64,000 nt of DNA, from the NCBI GenBank assembly GCA_041890515.1, contig JASDWX010000035.1:19637-83636 (forward strand), read 5' to 3'. Below, piece by piece: positions 9,009-19,470 of the stretch. Source of the DNA: Colwellia_A sp041890515 (GTDB taxonomy: Bacteria; Pseudomonadota; Gammaproteobacteria; Enterobacterales; Alteromonadaceae). The position numbers and the translations under genes are program-made. Each line of letters begins with the position of its first letter. Position 1 is the first letter of the stretch. The notes under the pieces are model-generated. The model searched no databases and had not been told where the DNA came from. It saw only the letters and a program-made list of their open reading frames with translations.

Positions 9009-10281
9009 CCTCCTTATGTTGTTCTTTTCCAGGTGTTATTGGTGCTTTAGTTACTGTGTCAATTTTTTTAACTTTGTTCTTTTTCAACTTTTTCTTACTT
9101 GTGGCTTGAATACTTTGCAAACGAATTTCATGATCGATTCTCATTAAGATAAACACTGCCATCGTCATGATTATCATAGAGCTGCCGCCATAACTTAACA
9201 GTGGCATCGTTAAGCCTTTAGTCGGCACAATACCTGCGCTAGCCCCTACATTAACCGCTGCTTGAAAACTCACCCAAATACCAATAGCGTAGGCAAAAAA
9301 TCCTTCAAAGTATTTTTCTTTTCGTAAAGCGGCCCTACCCAGAAGCAGCGCCTTGAGGACTAAAAACATGCTCAGTAATAAAATGACACTCACGCCTACA
9401 AAACCAAATTCCTCCGCTACAACTGCCATCACAAAATCGGTATGTGCTTCAGGTAAATAATCAAGTTTTTGAATACTATTACCTAAGCCTTGACCAAAAA
9501 TTTCACCACGACCATACGCCATTAATGATTGTGTTAATTGATACCCACTCCCAAAAGGATCTTGCCATGGATCTAAAAACCCTGTTACGCGTGCCCAACG
9601 ATAAGGAGAGAAATAAGCGAGCGCGGATAATAAACTAATGCCAACGCCAGATACACAAGCAAATTGCCATATTTTTGCACCCGCTAAAAATAACAAACCA
9701 AAGGTGGTCACAAACATCACAATAATTGTGCCTAGATCGGGTTGCATTAATAACAATGCGCCAAGTACGCCAAAAACGATAAGTGGCTTAGCAAACCCTT
9801 TAACGTTTTCCATGACTTCTTCGCGGCGACGCACTAAGTAAGCTGATAAATAACAAAAGAAAAATAATTTTGCAGGTTCTGCCGCTTGAATCGTAATAGG
9901 GCCAATAACAATCCAACGGGTTGAACCATTGACTGTACGTCCAACAACCAGCACCACCATTAGCAGTAAAATACCAAGCAGTAACAAATGACCACTATGC
10001 TTTTGCCACCGACTCATCGGTATACTCATTGTTATAACGGCAACGACTAAACTTAAACAAATATAAATAAAGTGGCGTTCTACAAAGTGAAATGGGTCGT
10101 TAAATAACCTTTCTGCAACGGGCATTGATGAACTTGCTACCATGACAAGACCTATCATATACATGCTAATGACGAGTAATAAATAGGTACGATCAAAGGT
10201 TGTATTACTCTGACTTTGGTTTCCTGATAACCATTTTGGTAATTTAATATTGTCGAGGTGCGTTAAAACTGATGTCGTCAT
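8986..10281 (-). CDS. ftsW: Lipid II polymerase FtsW (SEDS family)
   Basis: FtsW is the SEDS peptidoglycan glycosyltransferase of the divisome and works with FtsI. The 431 aa protein has about ten membrane helices, with SEDS motifs GYQLTQSLMAYGRGEIFGQG, LPEAHTDFVMAVVAEEFGF and GLTMPLLSYGGSSM. It has a longer basic C-terminal tail (about 395-431, rich in Lys) than E. coli FtsW. The start is coupled to the murD stop by TAATG. Confidence 0.96.
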   Translation of the reverse strand: MTTSVLTHLDNIKLPKWLSGNQSQSNTTFDRTYLLLVISMYMIGLVMVASSSMPVAERLFNDPFHFVERHFIYICLSLVVAVITMSIPMSRWQKHSGHLLLLGILLLMVVLVVGRTVNGSTRWIVIGPITIQAAEPAKLFFFCYLSAYLVRRREEVMENVKGFAKPLIVFGVLGALLLMQPDLGTIIVMFVTTFGLLFLAGAKIWQFACVSGVGISLLSALAYFSPYRWARVTGFLDPWQDPFGSGYQLTQSLMAYGRGEIFGQGLGNSIQKLDYLPEAHTDFVMAVVAEEFGFVGVSVILLLSMFLVLKALLLGRAALRKEKYFEGFFAYAIGIWVSFQAAVNVGASAGIVPTKGLTMPLLSYGGSSMIIMTMAVFILMRIDHEIRLQSIQATSKKKLKKNKVKKIDTVTKAPITPGKEQHKEGEQYDWI

Positions 10282-11699
10282 TAGTAAACCTCTCTCGATG
10301 ATTGAGCTTCATTATCTGAGGAGATTTTATTTATTGCGTTAACAAAAACATTGCCACGCTCTGCAAAGTTTTTAAACATATCAATGCTTGCACAAGCAGG
10401 GGAAAGTAAAACGATATCACCGGGCTTTAATATTTTATCAATCGCATTTACCGCTTCTTGGATAGTACTTACTTTATGACTTGTTGTTTGTGCCTTTTTT
10501 GCTAACAAAGCAACTGCATCTCCATCTTTACCTAAGGTATAAACACCAGTCACATATTTGGCTATGACTGATTGTAATGAAGAAAAATCTGCCCCTTTCC
10601 CATCACCGCCCGCAATAACATACAAGTTATTATCTGCTGACATAATTGCAGCTAAACCTTCTATTGCTGCAAATGTTGCGCCGACATTGGTTGCTTTAGA
10701 ATCGTTTATCCATTGTACATTCTTATATTTTGAAACTAACTGGCAGCGATGTGCTAAACCTTCAAATTCAACCAGATGCGCTAACATTTCTTTAATTGGC
10801 CAACCTGCACTGTAACCTAACGCCAATACAGCTAAACAGTTTAGGGCATTATGCAAACCAGCAATGGGTAGTTCGTCAACAGCTATAAGAGGAGTGGACC
10901 CAAACATTAATTGTGATTTTCCAGCAATAACTTCAAGCCCGAAATGTCCTTCTGAAGCTAAACCTATCCCAAAAGATATAATATTCTTAGTTGTATCTGT
11001 AACATGAGTATTTGCATCATCACGATTAATCACTGCAGTTTTACACTGTTTATAGATGCTCTGTTTAATCGCTATATAGTTTTCTAATGTTTTATGGCGG
11101 TCTAAGTGGTCATCACTAACATTTAAAACAGTGGCAGCGATAGCATTCATGCTCTGTAATGTTTCTAACTGAAAACTTGAGAGTTCTAAGACTAAGCAAT
11201 CTAGTGTTTTTTTCGACTGTTCAAGCACTGGTACACCAATATTTCCGCCTAGTTCAACACTTTTCCCTAGTTTTTTCCCAATAAAAGCTAATAAAGAGAC
11301 AACCGTGGATTTACCATTTGACCCAGTAACAGCAAGGATCGGTGTAGAACTATTCTGGCAATAAAGCTCAATATCACCGGCAACAATACAGTTTTCATTT
11401 ATCTGGTCTGCGATATCAGCAATAGAGGTATCAATACCAGGGCTGACTAATAAAATATCTGCTGAGGCGATAAGTGCTTTATCCCATCCGCCGAGCGTTA
11501 AACTCGCTTTTGGAAATTTTTGCTGAAAAAATTCAACATTTACAGCATTATCCCGACTGTCATTAACAGAACATGTTAAACCGTTTTCTTTTAAATAACG
11601 CACACAAGACAACCCTGTTAACCCTGCACCGAGGATAACAATTTTTTGGGTTGTTAACTGCGCTAATGCTAGCGGAGCTTGTGAGGTTTGCTGTTTCAT
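10281..11699 (-). CDS. murD: UDP-N-acetylmuramoyl-L-alanine--D-glutamate ligase
   Basis: MurD adds D-Glu to UDP-MurNAc-L-Ala. The N-terminal Rossmann-like motif is VILGAGLTGLSCVRYL, the ATP loop is VTGSNGKSTVVSL, and WINDSKATNVGAT is the C-terminal ligase signature. At 472 aa it is slightly longer than the E. coli protein owing to a leader of about 17 residues and a hydrophilic tail. Confidence 0.96.
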   Translation of the reverse strand: MKQQTSQAPLALAQLTTQKIVILGAGLTGLSCVRYLKENGLTCSVNDSRDNAVNVEFFQQKFPKASLTLGGWDKALIASADILLVSPGIDTSIADIADQINENCIVAGDIELYCQNSSTPILAVTGSNGKSTVVSLLAFIGKKLGKSVELGGNIGVPVLEQSKKTLDCLVLELSSFQLETLQSMNAIAATVLNVSDDHLDRHKTLENYIAIKQSIYKQCKTAVINRDDANTHVTDTTKNIISFGIGLASEGHFGLEVIAGKSQLMFGSTPLIAVDELPIAGLHNALNCLAVLALGYSAGWPIKEMLAHLVEFEGLAHRCQLVSKYKNVQWINDSKATNVGATFAAIEGLAAIMSADNNLYVIAGGDGKGADFSSLQSVIAKYVTGVYTLGKDGDAVALLAKKAQTTSHKVSTIQEAVNAIDKILKPGDIVLLSPACASIDMFKNFAERGNVFVNAINKISSDNEAQSSREVY

Positions 11700-11737
11700 T
11701 TTATGCTTTAATACCTACTTCAATTTCTTGATTATTA

Positions 11738-12820
11738 TTAGCGAAGTTTTAATGTGGCTAAACCAATTAAAACCAAAACTAAGGAGATGATCCAAAATCG
11801 GACAATAACTCTAGGCTCTGGCCAACCTTTTAATTCATAATGATGATGAATAGGTGCCATTCGAAAAATGCGTTGGCCACGTAACTTATACGACCCAACC
11901 TGTAAAATAACAGAAACAGTTTCAATAACGAAAACACCGCCCATGATGAACAACACTAATTCTTGTCGAACTAAAACTGCAATAACACCTAATGCCGCGC
12001 CTAATGATAAAGAACCAACATCACCCATAAATACTTGTGCTGGATATGTGTTAAACCATAAAAATCCTAAGCCGGCTCCAACAATAGCGGTACAGACAAT
12101 GACTAATTCACTCGCCATCGCGATATGAGGTATATGTAAATATTCGGAGAAGTTCGCGTGGCCTGTCATATAAGCAAAAATTGCAAATGCACCTGCAACC
12201 ATTATTGTGGGTACGATAGCTAATCCATCTAAACCATCTGTTAAGTTCACCGCGTTACTTGTGCCGACAATGACAAAGTAAGTCATCAAAACATAGAAAA
12301 TCCCAAGCTGTGGCAATACATCTTTTACAAACGGAATCAGCAAACTTGTTTCTTCTGGGCTTTGAGAAAAATAATATAAAAACAATGCCGTTGCCAAACC
12401 AGCAATCGTTTGCCAAAAATATTTCCAACGCGCAATTAAACCATTAGCATCTTTGCGGATAACTTTACGGTAATCATCAACAAAACCAATTATTCCAAAA
12501 CTTGTGATAACAAAAAGCACCACCCAAACATAGGTATTGCTCAAATCTGCCCATAATAAAACACTGACTACGATGGCGGCTAAAATTAAAATCCCCCCCA
12601 TCGTGGGTGTCCCTGTTTTGACCAAATGGCTTTCAGGACCATCATCTCTTACAATTTGACCAACCTGCATGTTTTGTAAATATCGGATCAATTTAGGCCC
12701 AAAATACAAGGATATAATTAATGCGGTTAATGTACTGACAATTGCGCGAAATGTTAGATAAGAAAACACATTAAAAAAACTATAATATTGCGTTAAATAT
12801 TCACTTAGCCAAACTAGCAT
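11738..12820 (-). CDS. mraY: Phospho-N-acetylmuramoyl-pentapeptide transferase MraY
   Basis: MraY transfers phospho-MurNAc-pentapeptide to undecaprenyl phosphate, forming lipid I. The sequence is 360 aa, the same as E. coli, with ten membrane helices. It shows GTPTMGGILI, the catalytic-loop sequences GFVDDYRK and NLTDGLDGLA, and the HHHYELKGWPE cytoplasmic loop. The start overlaps the murF end by seven bases. Confidence 0.97.
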   Translation of the reverse strand: MLVWLSEYLTQYYSFFNVFSYLTFRAIVSTLTALIISLYFGPKLIRYLQNMQVGQIVRDDGPESHLVKTGTPTMGGILILAAIVVSVLLWADLSNTYVWVVLFVITSFGIIGFVDDYRKVIRKDANGLIARWKYFWQTIAGLATALFLYYFSQSPEETSLLIPFVKDVLPQLGIFYVLMTYFVIVGTSNAVNLTDGLDGLAIVPTIMVAGAFAIFAYMTGHANFSEYLHIPHIAMASELVIVCTAIVGAGLGFLWFNTYPAQVFMGDVGSLSLGAALGVIAVLVRQELVLFIMGGVFVIETVSVILQVGSYKLRGQRIFRMAPIHHHYELKGWPEPRVIVRFWIISLVLVLIGLATLKLR

Positions 12821-14226
12821 GAACTTTTCTCCGATGAATTATTTTCTAAAATTGACGAAGACTGTTCCACATTTTCACGCCAGTTCATAATATCTTTCAC
12901 TACATTTTCCATACGGGCGCTTCGTGAACCTTTAACTAAAATTGAGATGTTTTGTTGTTCATTTTCTAATAATGAAATCAGGCAACTCATCAACTGTGCT
13001 CTTTCACTAAAATGTCGCCCATTAAAAGCATCAGACGCACTTTGGCTTAATACACCAATCGTTAATAAGTCATCAATGTTAGAAGCTTTGGCATATTCAC
13101 CCACTTCTTGATGGTAACTACGCGCTTGCGCTCCCAGTTCCCCCATATCGCCAAGGATAAGTACGCGTCGCCCTGAATAACTTGACAGTAAATCCGTTGC
13201 TGCTTTTATAGATTCAACATTAGCATTGTAAGTATCATCAATTAATTTAAACGACGGTGTTAATTGATGTAAATTCATACGTCCTTGCACGGGTGACATA
13301 TCTAACAAGCCCAAGCGGATATCGTTAAGGTTTGCTCCAAATTCCAAAGCAATCGTTGCCGCTGCAACAGCGTTACAAACATTGTGTTTACCCGGAACCG
13401 TTAGCTCGATATACGCATTACCTTGATCAGTATTTAATTGGAAGCTAGCACAGCCATTATCATCAAGTGTTACGTCACTAGAAAAACAATCAGCTTCTTG
13501 AAAGCATGAAAATCTTCTCACTTTTTTATCGGTTAAACGCCATTGCCATTTGTTTGCCAATTTACAATCTAGATTATAAAGCGCTACACCGTTGGTATTT
13601 AACCCTTCAAAAATTTCACCTTTAGCGCGAGCAACACCGCATAAATCACCAAACCCTTCTAAATGAGCCGCAGCAATATTATTAATAATGGCAACATCGG
13701 GCTTAACCAATGCTGTTGTATAAGCTATTTCACCTAGGTGATTCGCACCTAATTCAACAACAGCAAAGTCATGCTGCTGCTCAAGTCGTAATAATGTCAG
13801 TGGTACACCAATATCATTATTGAAGTTACCTTTTGTGGCTAATACATTGCCTAAACGAGATAAAATGGCCGCTACCATTTCTTTAACCGTTGTTTTTCCG
13901 CTACTACCGGTTATGGCAACCGCTTTAGGTGACACTTTTTCTTTCACATATGCACCTAATTCTCCAAGTGCTTTATGTGTATCCGTTACAATAATTTGAG
14001 GAATAGTTAATTCACACTGATGTTCTACAATAACGGCAGCACAACCTAATTCTACGACGCGATTAAGAAAGCGATGAGCATCAAAGTTTGGACCTTTCAA
14101 CGCTAGAAATAATTCACCATTTTTCAATGCTCGACTGTCAGTATTGATACTATCAATCGTGATGTTTTTACCAACAAGTTCGCCACCGAGGATGTGAGCA
14201 ATTTCAGTTAAGGATAATGGGATCAT
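12814..14226 (-). CDS. murF: UDP-MurNAc-tripeptide--D-alanyl-D-alanine ligase
   Basis: MurF adds D-Ala-D-Ala to complete the UDP-MurNAc pentapeptide. The ATP loop AITGSSGKTTVKEMVA, the ELGANHLGEIAYT motif and the DDTYNANVESIKAA motif are all visible. It is 470 aa; the last 15 or so residues are a Ser/Asn-rich tail overlapping the mraY start. It is coupled to murE through a four-base ATGA overlap. Confidence 0.96.
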   Translation of the reverse strand: MIPLSLTEIAHILGGELVGKNITIDSINTDSRALKNGELFLALKGPNFDAHRFLNRVVELGCAAVIVEHQCELTIPQIIVTDTHKALGELGAYVKEKVSPKAVAITGSSGKTTVKEMVAAILSRLGNVLATKGNFNNDIGVPLTLLRLEQQHDFAVVELGANHLGEIAYTTALVKPDVAIINNIAAAHLEGFGDLCGVARAKGEIFEGLNTNGVALYNLDCKLANKWQWRLTDKKVRRFSCFQEADCFSSDVTLDDNGCASFQLNTDQGNAYIELTVPGKHNVCNAVAAATIALEFGANLNDIRLGLLDMSPVQGRMNLHQLTPSFKLIDDTYNANVESIKAATDLLSSYSGRRVLILGDMGELGAQARSYHQEVGEYAKASNIDDLLTIGVLSQSASDAFNGRHFSERAQLMSCLISLLENEQQNISILVKGSRSARMENVVKDIMNWRENVEQSSSILENNSSEKSSC

Positions 14227-15806
14227 AAGATAGCCCCTAAAGATTCGCTTTCTTGTTGGTAACGATCATAAATTGATTTTACAAATTCGCGTTCGTTATA
14301 ATTGATTTTTTCATTGCCTACGATGATGTATTCTTCATGCCCCTTACCTGCAAGTAATATCATGTCATCAGTTTTAGCTTTTGCTAATGTTGCTCTAATT
14401 GCTGATGCGCGATCTAATACAACAGTAATTTTTTCTGGCTTTTGACAACCTTCCAGCATATCAGCGATAATGTTTTCAGCTTTTTCGGTTCTAGGATTGT
14501 CTATAGTAAACACGATATGGTCGGCACCACTTTCTGCTGCTTGTGCCATTAATGGCCGCTTGCCTTTATCTCTGTCACCACCACAGCCAAACACGACCCA
14601 CAATTCTCCTTGGCAATGGTGTCGACACGCATGTAATGCACTTGATAAAGCATCAGGCGTATGTGCGTAGTCTACAATAGTGGTCGTTTTGTTATCCGCT
14701 TTAAATGCTTCCATACGTCCAATAATAGGTGTCAATGATTTCACCGCTACAGCGATATCGCTTAATGAAATATGTTTGCTTAATAGAACAGCGATTGCAG
14801 CGAGTAAATTTTCAATGTTGAAGTCACCCATTAAGGTACTTTCAATTGGGTGTTCACCCAAATGTGTATTGAGTGTGAACTTAACACCACTCGTATGCGC
14901 TTTAATTTCAGTAGCTTGTACGTAAGCTGAATATTCAGAGATGATCGCCGATTGACCATAAACAATAACAGGTTGGGTATTTGGCCAATGCGCCAGCCAA
15001 TTTTTAGCTTGTTCATCATCACCATTAAGAATGGCTATTTGTGCTGATTCTTGGCTGAATATTTTGTATTTAGCGTTAGCATAATTTTCCATGGTCAAAT
15101 GATAATCAAGATGATCACGCGTCAAATTAGTGAACACGGCAATATCGAGCAAATCAGGCATCACACGTCGTTGTTCAAGCGCATGTGATGATATTTCCAT
15201 AGCTACATTTTTACAGTTATCAACAGAAAACTCAGCCATTAGCTGATGCAACTGGGTCGCCGCAGGCGTGGTATTTTCTAGTGGTTGTAACGTATCAATT
15301 TGACCTGCACCATTGGTGCCTATTACAGCGGTTCTTTCTTGGCAACTTGTTAACAGTTTGGAAATTATTTGACTGGTACTGGTTTTACCGTTCGTACCGG
15401 TAATACCAATCATTGTCATATTCTGCTGTGGATTTTGATAATAAGCTTTTGCGAACGAAAACAGCTGTTGATTTAATTGGTAAAACAATACTTGTGGGAT
15501 TTTTTTTGCAGAATCATCAGTCACTAAATAGGTAACGTTGCCATGTTGGTCAGCATATTCACACTCAGAGATAATTAATACGCTACCCGATTTAATCGCT
15601 TGTACAATAAAGTCATTACCATTTTTATCGCCACCTATCACCGCACAAAACACATCACCCCTCTTTATTTTACGGGTATCGTTAACTAAATCACCTAAGC
15701 TAGCCGGAAAATCTGACGACTCACTTAATATTGCAGACGGTAAATTAAAGGTATGAAAAACATCAAACAACTTGTGTTGGCTCAATGAAAAAGCAAACTT
15801 AGGCAT
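14223..15806 (-). CDS. murE: UDP-MurNAc-L-Ala-D-Glu--meso-diaminopimelate ligase
   Basis: MurE adds the third residue of the stem peptide. The ATP loop TGTNGKTS is at residues 136-143. The DNPR motif (436-439), which selects meso-diaminopimelate rather than lysine, is intact, so a Gram-negative DAP-type wall is predicted. At 527 aa it is about 30 residues longer than E. coli MurE, mostly at the N-terminus. The start overlaps the ftsI stop by eight bases. Confidence 0.97.
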   Translation of the reverse strand: MPKFAFSLSQHKLFDVFHTFNLPSAILSESSDFPASLGDLVNDTRKIKRGDVFCAVIGGDKNGNDFIVQAIKSGSVLIISECEYADQHGNVTYLVTDDSAKKIPQVLFYQLNQQLFSFAKAYYQNPQQNMTMIGITGTNGKTSTSQIISKLLTSCQERTAVIGTNGAGQIDTLQPLENTTPAATQLHQLMAEFSVDNCKNVAMEISSHALEQRRVMPDLLDIAVFTNLTRDHLDYHLTMENYANAKYKIFSQESAQIAILNGDDEQAKNWLAHWPNTQPVIVYGQSAIISEYSAYVQATEIKAHTSGVKFTLNTHLGEHPIESTLMGDFNIENLLAAIAVLLSKHISLSDIAVAVKSLTPIIGRMEAFKADNKTTTIVDYAHTPDALSSALHACRHHCQGELWVVFGCGGDRDKGKRPLMAQAAESGADHIVFTIDNPRTEKAENIIADMLEGCQKPEKITVVLDRASAIRATLAKAKTDDMILLAGKGHEEYIIVGNEKINYNEREFVKSIYDRYQQESESLGAIL

Positions 15807-17589
15807 CAGCTTGCTCCTTTTTATTTTTTAACACGGGTTTAGCGTTATCAGACACTTTATCTTTACGAATACTCGCTTCAGCAACACGTTTTCCATCTGG
15901 TGCGATATTTAGAACACGCAAAGCACCTTTCATCACTCTTGAAAAAACAGGTGCCGCCACTTCCTTACCGTGATAAAGATCCCCACCAGGTTCATTAATC
16001 ACGACAACGACAACAATCTCAGGATTAGATATCGGCGCCATACCAGCAAACAAACCTACGTAATCGTTACCATAACCGCCAGCGACCGCTTTAATTGATG
16101 TCCCTGTTTTACCACCTACGCGATAACCCTCTACTTTAGCTTGAGGCGTATGGTCATCAACAACGCTTTCTAACATCGACACAATTTCTTGACTAGATTG
16201 CTGAGAAAAAATACGTTCATCTGCTAACGGTAAAGTATTAATCGTGCCTTTTTTAATGATAGTAAGCGGTTTTTTAACCCCGCCATTCGCTAACGTTGAA
16301 TAAAACTTTGCAAGTTGTAATGGAGTCGTCGCAACACCATGCCCCCAAGATAAGGTGGCTAATTCAAATTTTGACCAACGTTGACGATCATGCATAATAC
16401 CAGCACTTTCACCGACCAGGTCAACGCCAGTTTTTTCACCAAATCCTGCATCAAAAAACTTATCGAGTAAAAATGCTTTAGGCACTGAAAGGGCTAATTT
16501 GGTTGTGCCCATATTTGATGAATACACTAAAACATCCGTAATACTTAATTTTCCACGATTAATAGGGTCTCCGACTCGGCGGCCACCTAAGCGCATCCAA
16601 CCAGGATTCGTATCTATAATGCTATTTGCTTTTGCTGAACCAAACTCTAAAGCGGTTAAAGCGGTTAAAGGCTTTAATGTTGAGCCGGGTTCGTAAAAAT
16701 CAGTAATGGCACGATTTCGAAAACGATGAATAGCGGTATTTCGACGATTGTTAGGGTTATAAGAGGGGCTATTGACTAATGCTAGAATTTCGCCTGTATG
16801 AGCATTAGTTACCACAACAGAACCTGATGTCGCTTTAAATGCTTTTACTGCACCTTTGAGTTCTTTATAGGCAATGGCTTGAATACGTTGGTCAATACTT
16901 AAAACGATGTCTGTAGGCTGAGTAGATGCTTGTTCAGAAAGTATTTCAATTTTTCTCCCTTTTGCATCTTTTCGATATTTTTTGTTACCATCAGTACCCG
17001 TAAGTAATTGATCGTAGACATTTTCAACGCCTTCAATACCTTTATCATCTACATTGGTAAAACCTACAACATGGGCGCTAATTTCTCCAGAAGGATAAAA
17101 ACGTTTCGACTCTTTGCGTAGATGTATACCGGGTATTTTTAACTCTTTAATATATTTTGCCATCGCAGGTGAGACTTTACGCTCAACATATACAAAACGT
17201 TTACCTGGGTTTTTGACAATACGAGAGGTTAACTTACTAACATCGCGTCCTAAAACATCAGCCAGTGCCTGCCAATGCTCTTTCATTGCTAGTGCATTAT
17301 TTTCCATAACAATTTTAGGATCAGCCCATACCGTTTCTACGGGAACACTGATCGCGAGTTCAAGGCCGTTACGATCAACAATCGAACCACGTTGTACCGT
17401 ATGAGCAGCGTTACGCAATGAACGCATGTCCCCTTGCCTCTTCAACATGTCAGGTTCAATAATTTGAATATATGCACTACGAGCCAGTAAACCTGCATAA
17501 ATAAACACAATTAGGCCAACAACAACGTAAAAACGCCATGCCACCGAAATTTGCTGTTTATCAGGTTGTTTCTTCACTACTTTACTCAT
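15799..17589 (-). CDS. ftsI: Peptidoglycan D,D-transpeptidase FtsI (PBP3)
   Basis: FtsI is the septal class B penicillin-binding protein. It has one N-terminal membrane helix (about 17-38), a pedestal domain with QRGSIVDRNG, and a transpeptidase domain. The transpeptidase shows catalytic S303 in STLKP, SSN at 357-359 and a GGKTGTS motif near 495. The 596 aa length is normal. The C-terminal 40 residues are charged and may be disordered. It overlaps ftsL by four bases. Confidence 0.97.
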   Translation of the reverse strand: MSKVVKKQPDKQQISVAWRFYVVVGLIVFIYAGLLARSAYIQIIEPDMLKRQGDMRSLRNAAHTVQRGSIVDRNGLELAISVPVETVWADPKIVMENNALAMKEHWQALADVLGRDVSKLTSRIVKNPGKRFVYVERKVSPAMAKYIKELKIPGIHLRKESKRFYPSGEISAHVVGFTNVDDKGIEGVENVYDQLLTGTDGNKKYRKDAKGRKIEILSEQASTQPTDIVLSIDQRIQAIAYKELKGAVKAFKATSGSVVVTNAHTGEILALVNSPSYNPNNRRNTAIHRFRNRAITDFYEPGSTLKPLTALTALEFGSAKANSIIDTNPGWMRLGGRRVGDPINRGKLSITDVLVYSSNMGTTKLALSVPKAFLLDKFFDAGFGEKTGVDLVGESAGIMHDRQRWSKFELATLSWGHGVATTPLQLAKFYSTLANGGVKKPLTIIKKGTINTLPLADERIFSQQSSQEIVSMLESVVDDHTPQAKVEGYRVGGKTGTSIKAVAGGYGNDYVGLFAGMAPISNPEIVVVVVINEPGGDLYHGKEVAAPVFSRVMKGALRVLNIAPDGKRVAEASIRKDKVSDNAKPVLKNKKEQADA

Positions 17590-17900
17590 TGTTGATTAAT
17601 AATGACTTCCGAATTAATATTCGGTCTTTTCATCTGTAATAATTTTCTAGCTTTGGTTTCTATCGTACTGTGCTCTGCTAAGCTGTTTTGCTCTAACACT
17701 AAATTTCGCCATTCAATATCGAGTTCATCTCGTTCTGTTAATAGAACTTCCAAACCACTCGTGGTTTGGCGATTTAAATGGGTAAAATAAATCACCGAAA
17801 ATGCCGATATCACTACCATTATTAACAACAAATATATGAATATGTGTCGTTGAATATCGTGCAAAACATCTAATGGTAGCGACATTTTCGAATTAGCCAT
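17586..17900 (-). CDS. ftsL: Cell division protein FtsL
   Basis: FtsL is the small bitopic divisome protein that complexes with FtsB and FtsQ and activates FtsWI. The 104 aa sequence has a short cytoplasmic N-terminus, one membrane helix (about 17-37) and a periplasmic coiled coil (about 45-90). Position between rsmH and ftsI supports the call more than sequence identity does, as usual for FtsL. Confidence 0.93.
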   Translation of the reverse strand: MANSKMSLPLDVLHDIQRHIFIYLLLIMVVISAFSVIYFTHLNRQTTSGLEVLLTERDELDIEWRNLVLEQNSLAEHSTIETKARKLLQMKRPNINSEVIINQQ

Positions 17901-17916
17901 AATTATAATAGCCGCA

Positions 17917-18858
17917 TTAATGCGCCAATCTCATTGCAACCCGCATAACTGAACTTCGTGAACGTTTGTTTTCTTCAACCTCACTTTCACTCGGCTTCAA
18001 CCGACGACCAATAAGCTCTAACTTTTTACCTTTATTTAATTCTTCTTCACTAATGGGTAAACCACGGGGTACTTTTCTCCCTTGCGAATGCTTTTTCATG
18101 AATTGTTTAACGAGACGATCTTCCAAAGAATGAAAACTGATCACGACTAAGCGACCATTTTCAGCAAGTACCGATAGCGACGAAGCAAGTACTTTCTCAA
18201 TTTGCTCTAATTCACTATTGATATAAATACGAATGGCTTGGAAGCTACGTGTCGCTGGGTGTTTCTTTATTTCACGTTGAGGTGCTGTGGTTTTGATTAT
18301 TTTGGCTAATTGGCCTGTACGCGTATAAGGTGTTTCTTCACGTGTATCAACAATAGCGTTAGCAATTCGCCAAGCGTGCTTTTCTTCACCAAAGGTGCGT
18401 AATACCCACGTAATATCTTCAACATCGGCAACTGCAATCCATTCAGCAGCGGTTTGACCACGAGAAGTATCCATACGCATATCGAGTGGACCATCATTCA
18501 TAAAACTAAAGCCACGTTCAGCTTCGTCTAATTGTGGAGAAGACACACCTAGATCCAGTAAAATACCGTCAACTTTTTCAAGTAACTGGTGTTTTTCTGC
18601 AATATTTTCTAGATCAGCAAAACCTTCGTGTTCAATAGCAAAGCGCGCATCATCAGCAAACTTTTCAGCCGCTTTAATCGCAGTAAGATCACGATCAATG
18701 GCAATAAGGCGTCCATTTTCAGAGAGTTGAGAAAGAATAAGGGCTGAATGACCACCTCGACCAAAAGTACAGTCGATGTAAGTGCCATCGGGTTTAATAG
18801 CGAGTCCGGTAACTGCTTCGTCAAGCAATACCGATATATGTGACGTATCTAATTTCAT
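17917..18858 (-). CDS. rsmH: 16S rRNA (cytosine1402-N4)-methyltransferase
   Basis: RsmH (MraW) methylates C1402 of 16S rRNA. The SAM site is YIDCTFGRGGHS, with LDLGVSSPQLDEAERGFSF and FHSLEDRLVKQF further on, all family hallmarks. I chose the ATG at 18858, giving MKLDTSHISVLLDEAV and 313 aa, the E. coli length. An upstream TTG at 18888 is in frame, but neither site has a clear ribosome-binding sequence. Confidence 0.96.
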   Translation of the reverse strand: MKLDTSHISVLLDEAVTGLAIKPDGTYIDCTFGRGGHSALILSQLSENGRLIAIDRDLTAIKAAEKFADDARFAIEHEGFADLENIAEKHQLLEKVDGILLDLGVSSPQLDEAERGFSFMNDGPLDMRMDTSRGQTAAEWIAVADVEDITWVLRTFGEEKHAWRIANAIVDTREETPYTRTGQLAKIIKTTAPQREIKKHPATRSFQAIRIYINSELEQIEKVLASSLSVLAENGRLVVISFHSLEDRLVKQFMKKHSQGRKVPRGLPISEEELNKGKKLELIGRRLKPSESEVEENKRSRSSVMRVAMRLAH

Positions 18859-18945
18859 TTTGGGTAACACCAAGTTACGTAATACCAAGGGATCAATTTG
18901 GTATTGGGTTTATTGACTATTCTTTAGTCGTTTTTTCTTATCTAT

Positions 18946-19404
18946 TTAGAGTGATAAATCTAACAAGCGTTCAGTCAGTTCAATTTCGCCCGACTGAATT
19001 TGGCTAATGCCTTTTTGCATTTGCGCCTGCCATGCACTTTCACTCCAAATTTCAAATTTTTTCAATTGTCCAACTAGCATGACACTTTTTTCTAAGTTGG
19101 CATGCTGACGCAACGGACCATTTATTAATAAGCGACCACTCTTATCAATCTCACAATCTGAAGCATTACCTAAAAGGACTTGCTGTAACAATCGCTCTTG
19201 TGGATTCATGCTTGATAAACTACACAATTTTAATTCTATTTCTTCCCATTCAGGAAGCGGGTAAAGCAGTAGGCAGGGATGCTGGATATCTACGGTACAA
19301 ACCATTTTTCCTTGGCAATCAGCAAATAGCTCATCGCGGTACTTGGTAGGTACCGTAATTCTATTTTTACTGTCGAGCGTAATCGCGCTAGTGCCTCTGA
19401 ACAT
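18946..19404 (-). CDS. mraZ: Transcriptional regulator MraZ
   Basis: MraZ is the AbrB-like ring-forming repressor of the dcw operon. The ATG at 19404 gives the canonical MFRGTSAITLDSKNRITVPTKYR start and 152 aa. The frame continues upstream to 19464 but would include the operator DNA, so the shorter form is preferred. Two repeats of the DXXXR type are visible (DSKNR, DKSGR). A short AGGA is close to the start. Confidence 0.95.
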   Translation of the reverse strand: MFRGTSAITLDSKNRITVPTKYRDELFADCQGKMVCTVDIQHPCLLLYPLPEWEEIELKLCSLSSMNPQERLLQQVLLGNASDCEIDKSGRLLINGPLRQHANLEKSVMLVGQLKKFEIWSESAWQAQMQKGISQIQSGEIELTERLLDLSL

Positions 19405-19437
19405 AATCCTGCTTATTATTTTAGTAATCGTTGAAGA

Positions 19438-19462
19438 TCCACTAATACCCACTAATTCCCAC
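19438..19462 (-). promoter_or_regulatory. MraZ operator: three GTGGG-type boxes at 10 bp spacing
   Basis: On the minus strand GTGGG (19458-19462), GTGGG (19448-19452) and GTGGA (19438-19442) recur every ten bases. Direct repeats of this type with 10 bp period are the known MraZ binding sites, which argues that the dcw cluster is autoregulated. Confidence 0.85.
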
Positions 19463-19470
19463 AATGATAC